Source: Melieria omissa (taxonomy: Eukaryota; Arthropoda; Insecta; Diptera; Ulidiidae). From it: DNA of 64,000 nt. Positions within the stretch are counted from its first letter, which is position 1, and each line of letters opens with the position of its first letter. The notes under the pieces are model-generated. The model was not told the origin of the DNA and did not search any database. It was given only the letters and a program-made list of their open reading frames with translations. The translations under genes and the position numbers were made by a program. Of the stretch, positions 48,098 to 58,319 are shown piece after piece. The DNA is taken from the NCBI GenBank assembly GCA_963971225.1, contig OZ020267.1, positions 149,633,927 to 149,697,926 of the forward strand. The letters run 5' to 3'.

Positions 48098-48347
48098 ACA
48101 GTCGTCTCTGGATATAGTGAACTAATTATTGCAAGGCCTGTTCACAGTATTGAGGTTGTTCACTATATCAAGGTTAACATTTTTGTTCAAAAACTCGTTT
48201 TATTTGGTCAAAATACACTTTTTGTTTTTTGCTTGAAATTGCTTTCAAAATTTTTTTCAATATTTAGAGGCTCCATGTCAAAATTTGGGTGTTTACTATA
48301 TCGAGGTGTTCACTATATAGGGGGTTCATTATAGCCAGACACGACTG
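48098..48347. mobile_element. 250-bp pogo/Tigger-like miniature transposon, copy B
   Basis: Inverted ends CAGTCGTCTCTGG and CCAGACACGACTG are flanked by TA (48096-48097, 48348-48349). The whole sequence is the reverse complement of the copy at 19479-19727 with about 10 percent differences by eye, confirming the family and its borders. Confidence 0.87.
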
Positions 48348-48900
48348 TATTTCAAATTAATATTAATGTATTGTTTATTATATATTCGAATTTTAAAATT
48401 TATTTTTTTTTTAATTTTGAAATATAAAAAATAAAGAATTAAAAAATTTAATTTATTTATTTATTTTATTTATTTAAATTTAATTGATTGAAGAAAGTAT
48501 TTTATCGCCTTCACTCTGTAATGGGAGTGAATTGTGCTGCCATCTAACGTCTAGTAGTTGAACGCGGGTTTGTGTCTTGGATAAAACACGAGAAAACGTG
48601 AGATGGCAGCACTGACTAGATGCCATGTTGCTGCAACATGTTTCGCTTCAAGTGCGGGACGATATGTAAAGCTGAAATATATTTGGTTGGTTGGGTAAGT
48701 GGTTGCAACCACAACTTGGTAGCGCATTTACTAAGTTTTGTTACCATAGTGGGCGTAAGAAGGGGGCGTGGTCATTCTCATATAGCCTATGTACCATTCC
48801 CGTAGATAAAAAAATGTTTGGTGCTTATTTCATTTAAATCGGTTCAGTGGTTTTTGCCCGATTGTGGCTCAAAAAACGTCACACTTGTTTTTATATAATA

Positions 48901-49415
48901 CGTGGGTGGTCCGATAAGTACTTAGCCTACAAAAGAAAATTTTGGAAAAGTGGCGTTTTATTTTTCAACGTAGTCTCCTTTCAACTCGATACACTTGACC
49001 CAGCGATGCTCCAACTTCTTTAACCCGTCGGAAAAACTACGTTTTCTGGAGGCCTCCGTGGCGGCGATAATCTTCTCATTCGACTCAAATTTCTGCCCGG
49101 CGAGTGATTTTTTCAAGTTTTGAAACAAAAAGAAGTCACACGGGGCCAAATCTGGAGAATACGGTGGATGGGGCAGCTGTTGGTAGCCTAATGCGACCAA
49201 TTTGGCGAATCACCGACCGATATTGCTCTTTTTCCATTTTTCTAAAATCCGCGGACACGTTCGTTTCCACACGCGGTCAAAACAAAACTACAAATCCAAT
49301 ATGGCTGAAATTTTGACAGTATCCGTCTACGAGGATGTATTACACGATAATAAATTTCTCTTACGATAGTGGCACCATCGGGCGGTGGGGCTAAGGACTT
49401 ATCGGACTGCCCACG
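48901..49415 (-). mobile_element. Internally deleted mariner transposon
   Basis: Ends CGTGGGTGGTCCGATAAGTA and (complement of the right end) CGTGGGCAGTCCGATAAGTC are inverted and flanked by TA. On the minus strand a transposase start, MEKEQYRSVIR, lies at 49236. The frame then jumps to the C-terminal part, 49200-48958: YQQLPHPPYSPDLAPCDFFL, then KKLEHRWVKCIELKGDYVEK and stop. HPPYSPDLAPCDFF is the mariner catalytic-region signature around the third Asp. About 800 bp of the middle is missing, so it makes no working enzyme but could be moved in trans. Confidence 0.93.
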
Positions 49416-50737
49416 TAAGTATAGAGTATAGATGAATGGACATGAAAAATCTGTCGAATATAAAAGCCACGTTAATGCAGCGCATAGCGGAAACTAATTT
49501 TGTTATGCCTCCCTCACCAATCATTGGGATGCCTTGGGTTTGATATGCGTGTTTCGAATTTACTGGAACATGTTGTCCTAGTAGTCGCGAAAGGGTTAAG
49601 CGCCTTGACTTCTATAAAATTGCCAACACAATAACTCAATTCTCTCTTCCGCCGACTTTACCACTATGTCTGATCACCACAAACTGAAAGCGCGTTCCAA
49701 AGAGGCTTGTTGTACTTCAAATAACATTGCAAAATAACCAATAATCAAAAGCTTAATTGATACTCTAACACGTTGGCTGACGATATTCTTCCTTATATGG
49801 ACATGTGTCATTAACGTTTCTGCAATTTCTCATGTAATACTTTTTCGATTTGCAAAAATAAGCACCGAAGTCAGCATGGATGCTGTAAAGAAAAGAGCGC
49901 CAGTCGTTCGCTTTATTTTTAATTGTCAATTTTAACTGAAAAAAACCCTTTAACCCTCTAGTTCCCAAGTTTTTAATCTTATTACAAAAATTACTAGAGA
50001 TAGTTTTGTGGTGGAGAAGTAATGTTTGTTCGGGAAAAAAATGCATGTCCATAGGAGGCGTGATAGAGGGTGTAGAAAGTAGAAGGCCTAGAGGCCTGCT
50101 TGGGAAACAAAGCCAACAAAAATTCCATATGAAAATTTTTTTTGTAAATAATTTAAATTTTTAAACTTTTTTTAATATATGTAAACATAAATAACGGGTA
50201 ACAGTTTCAGTTCATATGCGTTAGAAACCATAAATAAAAAGGGGTGGGGTAAGGCGAGGGGAAATGTGTCGTGGGGTGGTTTATACACTGCGTTTGGGGG
50301 GTGTATAAACATGGAAAACTAAAAAAATCGGTATAGGTATATGTATATGGTGGTTCTTATTATTTTTTAATACCTTGTTATCTTTTCACACAGTTGTCGA
50401 CAAATCTACTCCAGGAAATAAAGGACTTGGGGAGACTAGTTCTCCCATCTACCCCCACAGACTACGCCTTAGTATAAATTTTTGCAGTGACATGATCTGT
50501 TTTACATTGCGGTGTATCAAAATTTCGGTTCAAATAGAAAAATAATGCTTAAATAGCAAACAAATATAATCAATGACCGTTAATTACTTACGCTTTACAT
50601 CCCAAGCAGGCCTACAGACACTCTAGGGTTTGGGTAAGGTAGGAGGAGTGTAAGAACTGTTTTTTTCTCAAAGACTACATTGATTTGATAAAATGGAGAT
50701 TCCCCTTTCCACACGTGTAAAATCAGCTAGAAACTCT
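49416..50737. other. Intergenic DNA with solitary TTAA-element ends
   Basis: GCGAAAGGGTTAA at about 49587-49599 looks like a right end, and TTAACCCTCTAGTTCCC at about 49951 looks like a left end of TTAA-type elements, but no matching partners were found. No gene was seen. Confidence 0.4.
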
Positions 50738-51877
50738 CTCTCTCTCTTCTCTTCTCTTCTCTTCTCTTCTCTTCTCTTCTCTTCTCTTCTCTTCTCTTCT
50801 CTTCTCTTCTCTTCTCTTCTCTTCTCTTCTCTCTCTTCTTCTCTTCTCTTCTCTTCTCTTCTCTTCTCTTCTCTTCTCTTCTCTTCTCTTCTCTTTCTCT
50901 TTCTCTTCTCTTCTCTTCTCTTCTCTTCTCTCTCTCTTCTCTTCTCTTCTCTTCTCTTCTCTTCTCTTCTCTTCTCTTCTCTTCTCTTCTCTTCTCTTCT
51001 CTTCTCTTCTCTTCTCTTCTCTTTCTTCTCTTCTCTTCTCTTCTCTTCTCTTCTCTTCTCTTCTCTTCTCTTCTCTTCTCTTCTCTTCTCTTCTCTTCTC
51101 CTTCTCTTCTCTTCTCTTCTCTTCTCCTTCTCTTCTCTTCTCTTCTCTTCTCTTCTCTTCTCTTCTCTTCTCTTCTCTTCTCTTCTCTTCTCTTCTCTTC
51201 TCTTCTCTTCTCTTCTTTCTCTTCTCTTCTCTTCTCTTCTCTTTCTCTTCTCTTCTCTTCTCTTCTCTTCTCTTCTCTTCTCTTCTCTTCTCTTCTCTTC
51301 TCTTCTCTTCTCTCTCTTCTCTTCTCTTCTCTCTCTTCTCTTCTCTTCTCTTCTCTTCTCTTCTCTTCTCTTCTCTTCTCTTCTCTTCTCTTCTCTTCTC
51401 TTCTCTTCTCTTCTCTTCTCTTCTCTTCTCTTCTCCTTCTCTTCTCTTCTCTTCTCTTTCTTCTTCTCTTCTCTTGCTTTCTCTTCTCTTCTCTTCTCTT
51501 CTCTTTCTCTTCTCTTCTCTTCTCTTCTCTTCTCTTCTCTTCTCTTCTCTTCTCTTCTCTTCTTTCTCTTCTCTTCTCTTCTCTTCTCTTCTCTTCTCTT
51601 CTCTTCTCTTCTCTTCTCTTCTCTTCTCTTCTCTTCTCTTCCTTCTCTTCTCTTCTCTTCTCTTCTCTTCTCTTCTCTTCTCTTCTCTTCTCTTCTCTTC
51701 TCTTCTCTTCTCTTCTCTTCTCTTCTCTTCTCTTCTCTTCTCTTCTCTCTCTCTTCTCTTCTCTTCTCTTCTCTTCTCTTCTCTTCTCTTCTCTTCTCTT
51801 CTCTTCTCTTCTCTTCTCTTCTCTTCTCTTCTCTTCTCTTCTCTTCTCTTCTCTTCTCTTCTCTTCTCTTCTCTTCA
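50738..51877. repeat. TCTTC pentanucleotide array, 1.14 kb
   Basis: There are more than 200 TCTTC units with occasional insertions or deletions (TCTCTC, TTTCT, CCTTC) that shift register. One strand is pure pyrimidine, the other pure purine. Because the unit contains no stop in any frame, both strands show spurious ORFs near 400 codons (Ser-Leu-Phe or Arg-Glu-Lys rich). These are not genes. Confidence 0.98.
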
Positions 51878-51889
51878 AAGTGGCCACAA

Positions 51890-52195
51890 TGTTGCGCTCT
51901 GTTCAACAATTATCTGTTCAAAAATTACCTATGGATTCGACTGGCGCCTGACGAATAAATCGTCGGACGCCGCTGCGGAAACGAGGATACAGCGGATTCG
52001 ATCGAGCAGCTTTTATGTCATTGTCCATCACTACAACCTTGAGTCTACACAATTTCTTCGCCAAGGCCAGACCCCGTCAGAATCCATAGGGAACCCAAGA
52101 GATTGGAAAGAATACCGGATTGAGGAATGAACCCATTGCAATGAGGTCTCTAAGGGGAAATGCTTACTGTACACAACCCTTCTTTAACCTAACCT
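51890..52195 (+). mobile_element. LINE ORF2 3' stub and 3' UTR
   Basis: From about 51960 one frame reads GRRCGNEDTADSIEQLLCHC, then PSLQ and a stop, matching the CRxCG...EHLLCHCP block of I-like LINEs. Upstream frames are broken. The 3' UTR ends CTTTAACCTAACCTA, like the fragment at 15895-16042. It directly abuts the TCTTC array, so its 5' border may have been replaced by array growth. Confidence 0.7.
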
Positions 52196-52381
52196 ATGGT
52201 TCGAAAATTGCTGTTAGTTATTTGACACTGAAATGAGTGAATTTTCGCAAAACGATGGCAATAAGTTGTGGTGAATAAAAAAACATTTCAAACACTTTAA
52301 TATTCCCAACACTCACAAACTCACACACTCAAAAATATGATACTTTACACATTTCCCATACACTTTGAACTCATGCTTTAT

Positions 52382-53120
52382 TCAATTCGCTCTGTAATCG
52401 GAATATTCAATGCTCAATGCTATTTTCATAAATGCTTTGCCCATAGTGCTTAAAACCGCAAATACTCCATAGGTTCCAACATCCATTGGGAATCTGGAGC
52501 GAAATACTGTCTCGTTCACAATTAAATCCTTGAGGATCATCTGCTGTCCTCGCTGCAGCAGATGCAGAAATGTTAACTTTGGTGTCATCAACTTAAAAAA
52601 TACGAAATATCCAAGTCTTACCTTATACGGACAGGTATGATTGAGGTTGCTAAAATGTTTTAAATAAGTTAAAAAAACGTCTGCTATTGCAAATCTTTTT
52701 GGATTGCGTAAATAATCGCACATGTTAAAATTAACTTTGTATAGAAATGGACGCCAGCCGCTTGTGTAGTATCGCTTTAGTTGTAAAACGACCTGAAAAA
52801 ATGGTGTATTACCAAGTTCGTTTTCATTTCATAAGTTATTTAGAGAATTAGGAACTTACATCAATATCCAAAAGGTTTGCTTTCACATTGGCCACAAAGT
52901 TACCGACCACTCGATTTCTGCCCTGCATGTTCAGCTTGCACGTTAGTATTTCTACAATATTCCGATCCTCAACGCTACAATTTAGATATTTCAATGACAT
53001 CCGTCCGTCATACCATTTACATGATATGTAAAACGAGAATAGGGCAAATGTTCTTACGCTGTCAGAATTTATCAGAATCACTAGACAAAGGCCCCAAAAC
53101 ACAGACCACAGTGCAGACAT
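52382..53120 (-). CDS. DUF1091 secreted protein, three exons
   Basis: This is a member of the fly DUF1091 family, small secreted proteins with an ML-like lipid-binding fold by relation to MD-2-type proteins; their roles are mostly unknown, with links to chemosensory tissue. Minus-strand exons are 53120-52860, 52792-52622 and 52552-52382. Junctions are GT-AG and phase 0, giving 200 aa. It has an N-terminal signal-like segment (MSALWSVFWGLCLVILIN), the family core LKYLNCSVED, then CKLNM, GWRPFLYKVNFNMCDYL and SNLNHTCPYK, and a C-terminal amphipathic segment. Conserved cysteines are present in the expected order. The N-terminus between the signal and LKYLNC is longer than usual and contains GTAAGA without a phase-compatible acceptor, so I kept it as coding. 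The stop codon overlaps an AATAAA signal. Confidence 0.87.
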
Positions 53121-53323
53121 CGCGACGCGAAATGACAGCAAAATTGATCGAATGCCACTGCTGCGATTTTATTTTAAAGCAGACACAATTTGGAATTGAT
53201 AACAATCAATCATTTACGCGTTTTAACAGCTTGACAAAACAGTGGCAATTAAAATAATAAACATTCAGGGTTTATTGAAATTATTTTTTCGTTGTTTAAC
53301 CCTTTCAATACTGCGGGTATATA

Positions 53324-53940
53324 TAGGGTGTTTTTTTTAGAGGTTTGTTTTTCGAATAGAGATAAAACTGGCATTTTGTCAAATCTGGCAACTCTAATGT
53401 CATTTATGTTCAGTTTGGTTTGCCATTTCATCATGAACAGGTTGACAAAAGAACAACGCTTGCAAATCGTGCAAATTTATTTCGAAAATAATGGTTCAGT
53501 TCGCGAAGTTTACCGCAAGCTCCGTCCATTTTATGGTCGACATAATCGTCCATCAGAGCAAAATCGGTCCATCCATCGGTTAACCATGGGTCGTTTTCGC
53601 ACTACGTTTACTCTATGTGATAATACGCATCCGCAGAGACGTCGAACAGTGCGCACCGAAGAAACAATTGCCGCTGTAGAGCAAAATGTTGAAGATGGCC
53701 CGAATGAATCGATTCGCCACCGTGCACAGCAATTGGAGCTTTGTCCATCAACTTTAAAAATTGGACCTGTAGAATTGGCTTTATTCGAGCCAGCCGCGGC
53801 GGCCACATGCCCGAAATCATATTTAAACATTAATGGCATAAAATTATCCTTCCAAATAAAGCCAAATTGATGGACATCAAAACGATTTTCTTGTGTTTTA
53901 TTTCAATTCGAAGTTCTATACCTCTAAAGAAAACATCCTA
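53324..53940 (+). mobile_element. Relict mariner/Tc1-type transposon, 617 bp
   Basis: Ends TAGGGTGTTTTTTTTAGAGG and (complement) TAGGATGTTTTCTTTAGAGG are inverted repeats flanked by TA. A frame from 53433 encodes an N-terminal helix-turn-helix region (MNRLTKEQRLQIVQIYFENN), then RTVRTEETIAAVEQNVEDGP and SIRHRAQQLELCPSTL. This is the DNA-binding part of a mariner-like transposase. The catalytic DDE region is missing. The element sits just inside a TTAACCCTTTC motif at 53297. Confidence 0.85.
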
Positions 53941-54194
53941 TATAAGTCCCAGATAATGTTCAAAAATTACTGGTGCGAAAAGTATTCGCTTTTAAAGTGC
54001 TGGGATGGGACAAAACAGTAGTCTGTAGTCAGTACTTCACAACACGGGTTTTGGTTAGCATAACCTAACTAATTCATACTTGGTATACGTTCAGAAGTGT
54101 AAGCGTGCTCTTTGTGCATAAAAAAATAAATAAATCTGAAATTATGTAAACATGTTCTTTTACTTATTTATAGCACATTTAGTTCAATTATACA

Positions 54195-54660
54195 GAAATA
54201 TCATGCAAAACCGCGTATACGTCACATGTGCCAAAAATGAGATTTGGCATCCCTAAACTTCTTCAAGCCGAACTCTATCGATCCATGCCAAAATTTTAAT
54301 TTTTGGACAACAAAAATGCATAATTTCAGTAGAATTCAAAACCGCATATAAAAATCACTATGAGATTTGGAAGCAATACCGCGTATAAAGCATATTTCCT
54401 CTTTAAAAAAATGGGTATTTTTGGTAATAAGTTCTCCATGCAGTAAAGACTCGCTGTGCTGTACATTTTTCTTTCATCTACTATTTTTAAATATCTAAAC
54501 ATTACAGAACAAATCTCATTACACCCCCGTCGACCATCACTTTCACCCCATAGAAAACAATAACCAGATCTCGTTCCACTTTCAGAAATGCGTTCGTTGT
54601 TGTATGCATATTTTCGGGAATAATAAAGGTTAACGCTATTACCATGAGGAGTGTTCAAAC
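54195..54660 (-). pseudogene. Transposase-like fragment with CCGCGTATA repeats
   Basis: Minus-strand translation from about 54650 to 54450 reads GNSVNLYYSRKYAYNN, then SGYCFLWGESDGRRGCNEIC and FRYLKIVDERK. The W-x-E-(S/T)-x-x-x-R-G-x-x-E-I-x-S pattern recalls an insect DDE-type transposase-like family that I cannot name with certainty. Just downstream, CCGC(G/A)TATA repeats occur near 54211, 54342 and 54377. A related CTGCGGGTATA lies at 53311 next to a TTAACCC end. It is probably a decayed autonomous TTAA-type element. Confidence 0.4.
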
Positions 54661-55145
54661 ATACTGAAGAGAATTGGACCCAAAATAGATCCCTGAGGTA
54701 CCCCACAGGCAACTCTTTTGCGTTGCGATATACGGGTACCACATTGTACCTGTTGGAATCTCCCAGACAGATAGCTTTCCATGAGTTTAACAGATGATAA
54801 GTTCAAGCCAAAGTAATGCTTAAGTTTTAAAAGCAAAATATCATGGCTGACTGTGTCGAATGCTTTTGAGAAATCAAGAAGTACTAAGATTGTCAAAGAT
54901 TTACTGTCAAAAGCTCGACGAATGTCATCAATAATTTTAAGTATCGCAGTAGCAAAACTATGACCAGGTCTGAAACCAGATTGGAACTCACTGAGAAGGT
55001 TATGTTTATTCATATGCGACATAATTTGTGTTGAAATTAGTTTTTCATAGACCTTTGCTAGTGCTGGTAATATACTGATAGGCCTAAAGTTTTGTGGAGT
55101 GTCAGGATTATTAATTTTAGCAAACGGGAGTACATTTGCTATTTT

Positions 55146-56594
55146 TCATAAATAATGTGTGAGTGAGGGAAGTACGACTGGGAGAATTAACTTTAAGAAC
55201 CGCAAGCTGAGATTGCCCACACCTATGGCGTCGGATTTTATAGCATAAATACACTTAGTAACGTCATCCTCAGAGGTTGTGTCAAATGAAAAAGTACACG
55301 CAGGACTACAAATTGAGTTATGATTTAAATTGAAAGGTGGCTTGCTCGCAGCAGTGCTAGAACTAAGGAAGTAAGAATTCATTACATCAGGATGAATTTT
55401 ACAAGTCTTTTCACCATTAGTACCCACACCTAGTGACTTTATATTTCGCCACAAAAGTTTAGGGGGCAGATCAATATGGACCTTGTTTTGAAGGTATTTC
55501 TTTTTGGAGTGGCGCACAGCTAGAGTAACTTGATTTCTAATTTTTTTGTAAGCATTCCAGTGCTCAGTAGAACGGTTTCGTTTCCAAAAACTGTACGCTT
55601 TACTCCGAAGCTTTATAAGGTCCAAAATGGTTTTGGTGAACCATGGCTTTTTATTTCCAGAAATTGTAACAATGCGAACAGGGACATATTTATCAAATAG
55701 GTAAGATACCAGCATTGTGAAATGGCCTAATTTATCGTCAACATTAGCACAGAACCAGCAGGCATTCCAATGTAGCGAGGAACTTTCTTCTAAAAGTCCT
55801 TGCAAATTTATGCTTTTGAAGTCCCGGTATGTGAAATTAGTTTGAGGAGATACACAAAAATGAATATTATATGACAAAAATAACAGGTCGTGGTCAGAAA
55901 CTCCGGCTAAAGGAAATTGTTCAAAGTGATTAATGCTTCCAACATCACATACAACAAAAATGTCCAAAAGACCAGGTTTACAGTGTGGAGCAAAGCGGGT
56001 TGCGTATTGATTAACAACCGTGAAGCCATAGGAGTTAAAATTATCATGTAGATCCCTGGATTTTGAGTCAGTTGACAGTAAATCTATATTAAAATCACCA
56101 CAGACTATTACATGCACATAACTAGAAGACAATTGAGACATTTTGATAAACAAATCAGTGAGATTATTAGAGCGATGGGGATTATAGACACAAACAAGTA
56201 AGCATTTATTGACACTGTTATTAATTTCAACAAAAAGACATTCAACAACATCAGGGAACAGAGAGCTGTGTATTACCTTGCAGTTCAACCTAGATTTGTA
56301 ATATACAGCCAAGCCACCACCTCTGGTTTCCCTGGCTCTATCATTTCTTATCAAAGAAAAGTCACAAAGAGTATACGCACTGTTGTCAAAATCGGGCTAA
56401 AACCATGTCTCAGTCACACAAACCACATCAATATCAATGTCATCAAAAATATAGTTAAGGTGGTCAAGTTTGTCAGAAGTTAAACTCCGTGCATTGAAGT
56501 GGCAAACCTTGAACCCTCTATGATAGCCGCTTGCTAGTTTTAACATCGGCTTGAGATGTTCATTGTTAGTGTGCAGACGTACCCTATCGCTCAT
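55146..56594 (-). pseudogene. LINE ORF2 N-terminal half (endonuclease, one internal stop)
   Basis: It begins MSDRVRLHTNNEHLKPML and runs to ETWF, then TAG at 56397-56399, then PDFDNSAYTLCDFSLIRNDR in the same frame. It continues through the GDFNID and SDH motifs of the endonuclease and a long linker to LPVVLPSLTHYL. The single TAG sits where lysine is typical. Apart from this the frame is intact for 1.4 kb, so decay is recent to moderate. Confidence 0.85.
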
Positions 56595-56814
56595 GCTAAC
56601 AGGCAGTAGATGCTTACAGCCAGACAGTTACAGAAAAGGAGCAGATAGGAGAAAAAGTTAGATAGTAAACCAGAAGATAGCATGAAAGTTAAAGTAGGGA
56701 AACTTATAACTAGATACAAAAACAAATTAAGGCACATGAGAAAAGTAAAGTAACTTAAAACTACATACAAAATTAAGTTAGTGTGCATGGCTTCCAATTA
56801 GTTCGCTGAGTTAA

Positions 56815-57275
56815 GGCTTGATTACACGTAACGAGTAGAGTGAGAAGACAGCAACTCGAACGAGTACTCGTTTCGTCTAAACGGAAAGGCGAGTTCTTGA
56901 TTGATTAAGTGATCGATGAAAGTGGCGAGAGAGCCACTAGAATCACATTTTGTTTGCTAGGCCGAACGACCACTACTTTACCGTTATATTTTTCTCTTTT
57001 CGCAGCGATTCGTGCAATCGCTCGTCACATGCGGCATCGCTCGTGACATGCAGCATCGCTCGTGACATGCGGTATGCGTCACACACCACTTTTCGCTCGG
57101 TTGAGTTTAATTGCGCGAGTTGCTTAGTTCATTTTGCGCATTGTAAAACCGAACTGACTCGCCGCGTGTCGAAATACGTTTGAACAACTCGTCGCTTTTG
57201 CTCGCTATCCCAATTCTTTCGGCCTAGTACCATTTTGATGTCTCGTCACTCGACTCGTTACGTGTAATCAAGCCT
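56815..57275. mobile_element. 461-bp Harbinger-like miniature element inside the LINE
   Basis: Inverted ends AGGCTTGATTACACGTAACG (perfect for 20 or more bases) are flanked by TTA (56812-56814, 57276-57278), as expected for PIF/Harbinger. The interior holds about three copies of a CATCGCTCGTGACATGCGG repeat (57018-57075). It has no transposase. It is inserted a few codons before the natural end of the LINE's ORF1. Confidence 0.87.
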
Positions 57276-57278
57276 TTA

Positions 57279-58102
57279 GGAACAGGAGCTGCAATGCGAT
57301 CAGCACACGCTCGGTCGACAACTTTTACTGCCTCACTGGTGGGCTGTGCTCTCACGAAAATTTGTCCACGAATTGAGAACGCACTCGCCAGCCGCCTTTG
57401 CCTTTTCAATTGTGTGGCGTCGTAGTTCATCAGTTCGCGGTTCTTCTTTGTAAGACTTTCGTGAACAAAGATTTTCTCGTCAGCACTGATTCCAACGTCA
57501 CGCAGAGTAAGCGGTCGGCGAGTAGTCTTGCTGCGCTTAGCAATAGCCCGAAACAACAACGAGCGGTCATGTGGAGAGTTCAATTTGACAACAATTGGCG
57601 AAGGATTGTTGTTGTTGTTGTTGTTATTTTTGGGTAGGCGAAAAGCAGAGCGGATAGAAGGAGGGTGCAAATTGACAGATTCGCAAAGATGGGTGAAGGC
57701 TGATGAAAGGCTCTCCTCGCTGGTATGTGGCACTCCATATATAATTATGTCAGTGGACACTAAATTGTTCTCCACCTCATCTAGCTGTTGACGTAGGGTA
57801 AGAACATCTTTGTCGTGTCCCACTGGTTGACCACGCAACGCTTCAATTGCACTCACCCTTGCTTCCATCACTTTCATATCCGATTTAATGTTTGCGAGCT
57901 CAGCTGCAATTTCGCCTATTCTCTGCATTACTCGCCCTTCCGTCTCATTGAGCTTTGCAATTATGCTCTCCATGTGAGTCTCCAGTTTCGCTTCCAATCT
58001 CTCAAAGTAACTACCTGCTGCAGGGCTCTCAACTCTCTTCTGTACCGTTTGTATTGGCACAGTATTTTGTTGAGGAGAGGCTTTGCGCGCGCTTTTTCGC
58101 AT
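57279..58102 (-). pseudogene. LINE ORF1 (coiled-coil nucleic-acid-binding protein), truncated by insertion
   Basis: It starts MRKSARKASPQQNTVP. A coiled coil (YFERLEAKLETHMESIIAKL through VMEARVSAIEAL, and LRQQLDEVENNLV) is followed by a region starting DIIIYGVPHTSEESL and ending near IRGQIFVRAQPTSEAVKVVD, resembling the RNA-binding part of L1-type ORF1 proteins. A run of eight Asn lies in the middle. The frame is open for 275 codons and then enters the miniature element, which adds foreign codons (KGLITRNES...). Without the insertion the frame would end four codons further at a TAA. Confidence 0.8.
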
Positions 58103-58319
58103 GATTTCGTTTGTGGAGTCCGTGATGATGATAATGGAAATTAGAAAAGTGGTTGGCACAGCTGAAAGCGTATAGCACAGGTAAAATGTTGTGCAGGCGA
58201 TCGCCACCAAGATGTCAGCGCAGCTAGTAAGGTTGTCAGAGCTCCACAGTGGGTAAGTTCGGCGGTAGAGTGCAGTCCAGCGCAGCGCCACAGAAACACG
58301 TCTACTCACGATAACACAT

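Larger units (their letters stand above)
54640..58102 (-). mobile_element. Degraded non-LTR retrotransposon (CR1/L2/Jockey-like)
   Basis: This is a two-ORF LINE on the minus strand. ORF1 starts at 58102. ORF2 starts at 56594 with an exonuclease-endonuclease domain (VCHFNARSL, VCVTETWF, VIVCGDFNIDLL, SDHDLLFLSY), followed by a linker and reverse transcriptase pieces (FRPISILPAL, SEFQSGFRPGHS, LLDFSKAFDTVSHD, GVPQGSILGPILF). Damage: a TAG at 56397 within the endonuclease, and a TGA near 55140 where roughly 15-20 residues before KIANVLPF also seem missing. The RT is cut right after GPILFS, so the catalytic YADD part, 3' UTR and tail are gone. A miniature element interrupts the end of ORF1. The clade is uncertain. 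Confidence 0.88.

Noticed and set aside
50668..51958. ORFs of about 400 codons on both strands (Ser-Leu-Phe or Arg-Glu-Lys rich)
   Set aside because: They are produced by the TCTTC pentamer, which contains no stop in any frame.
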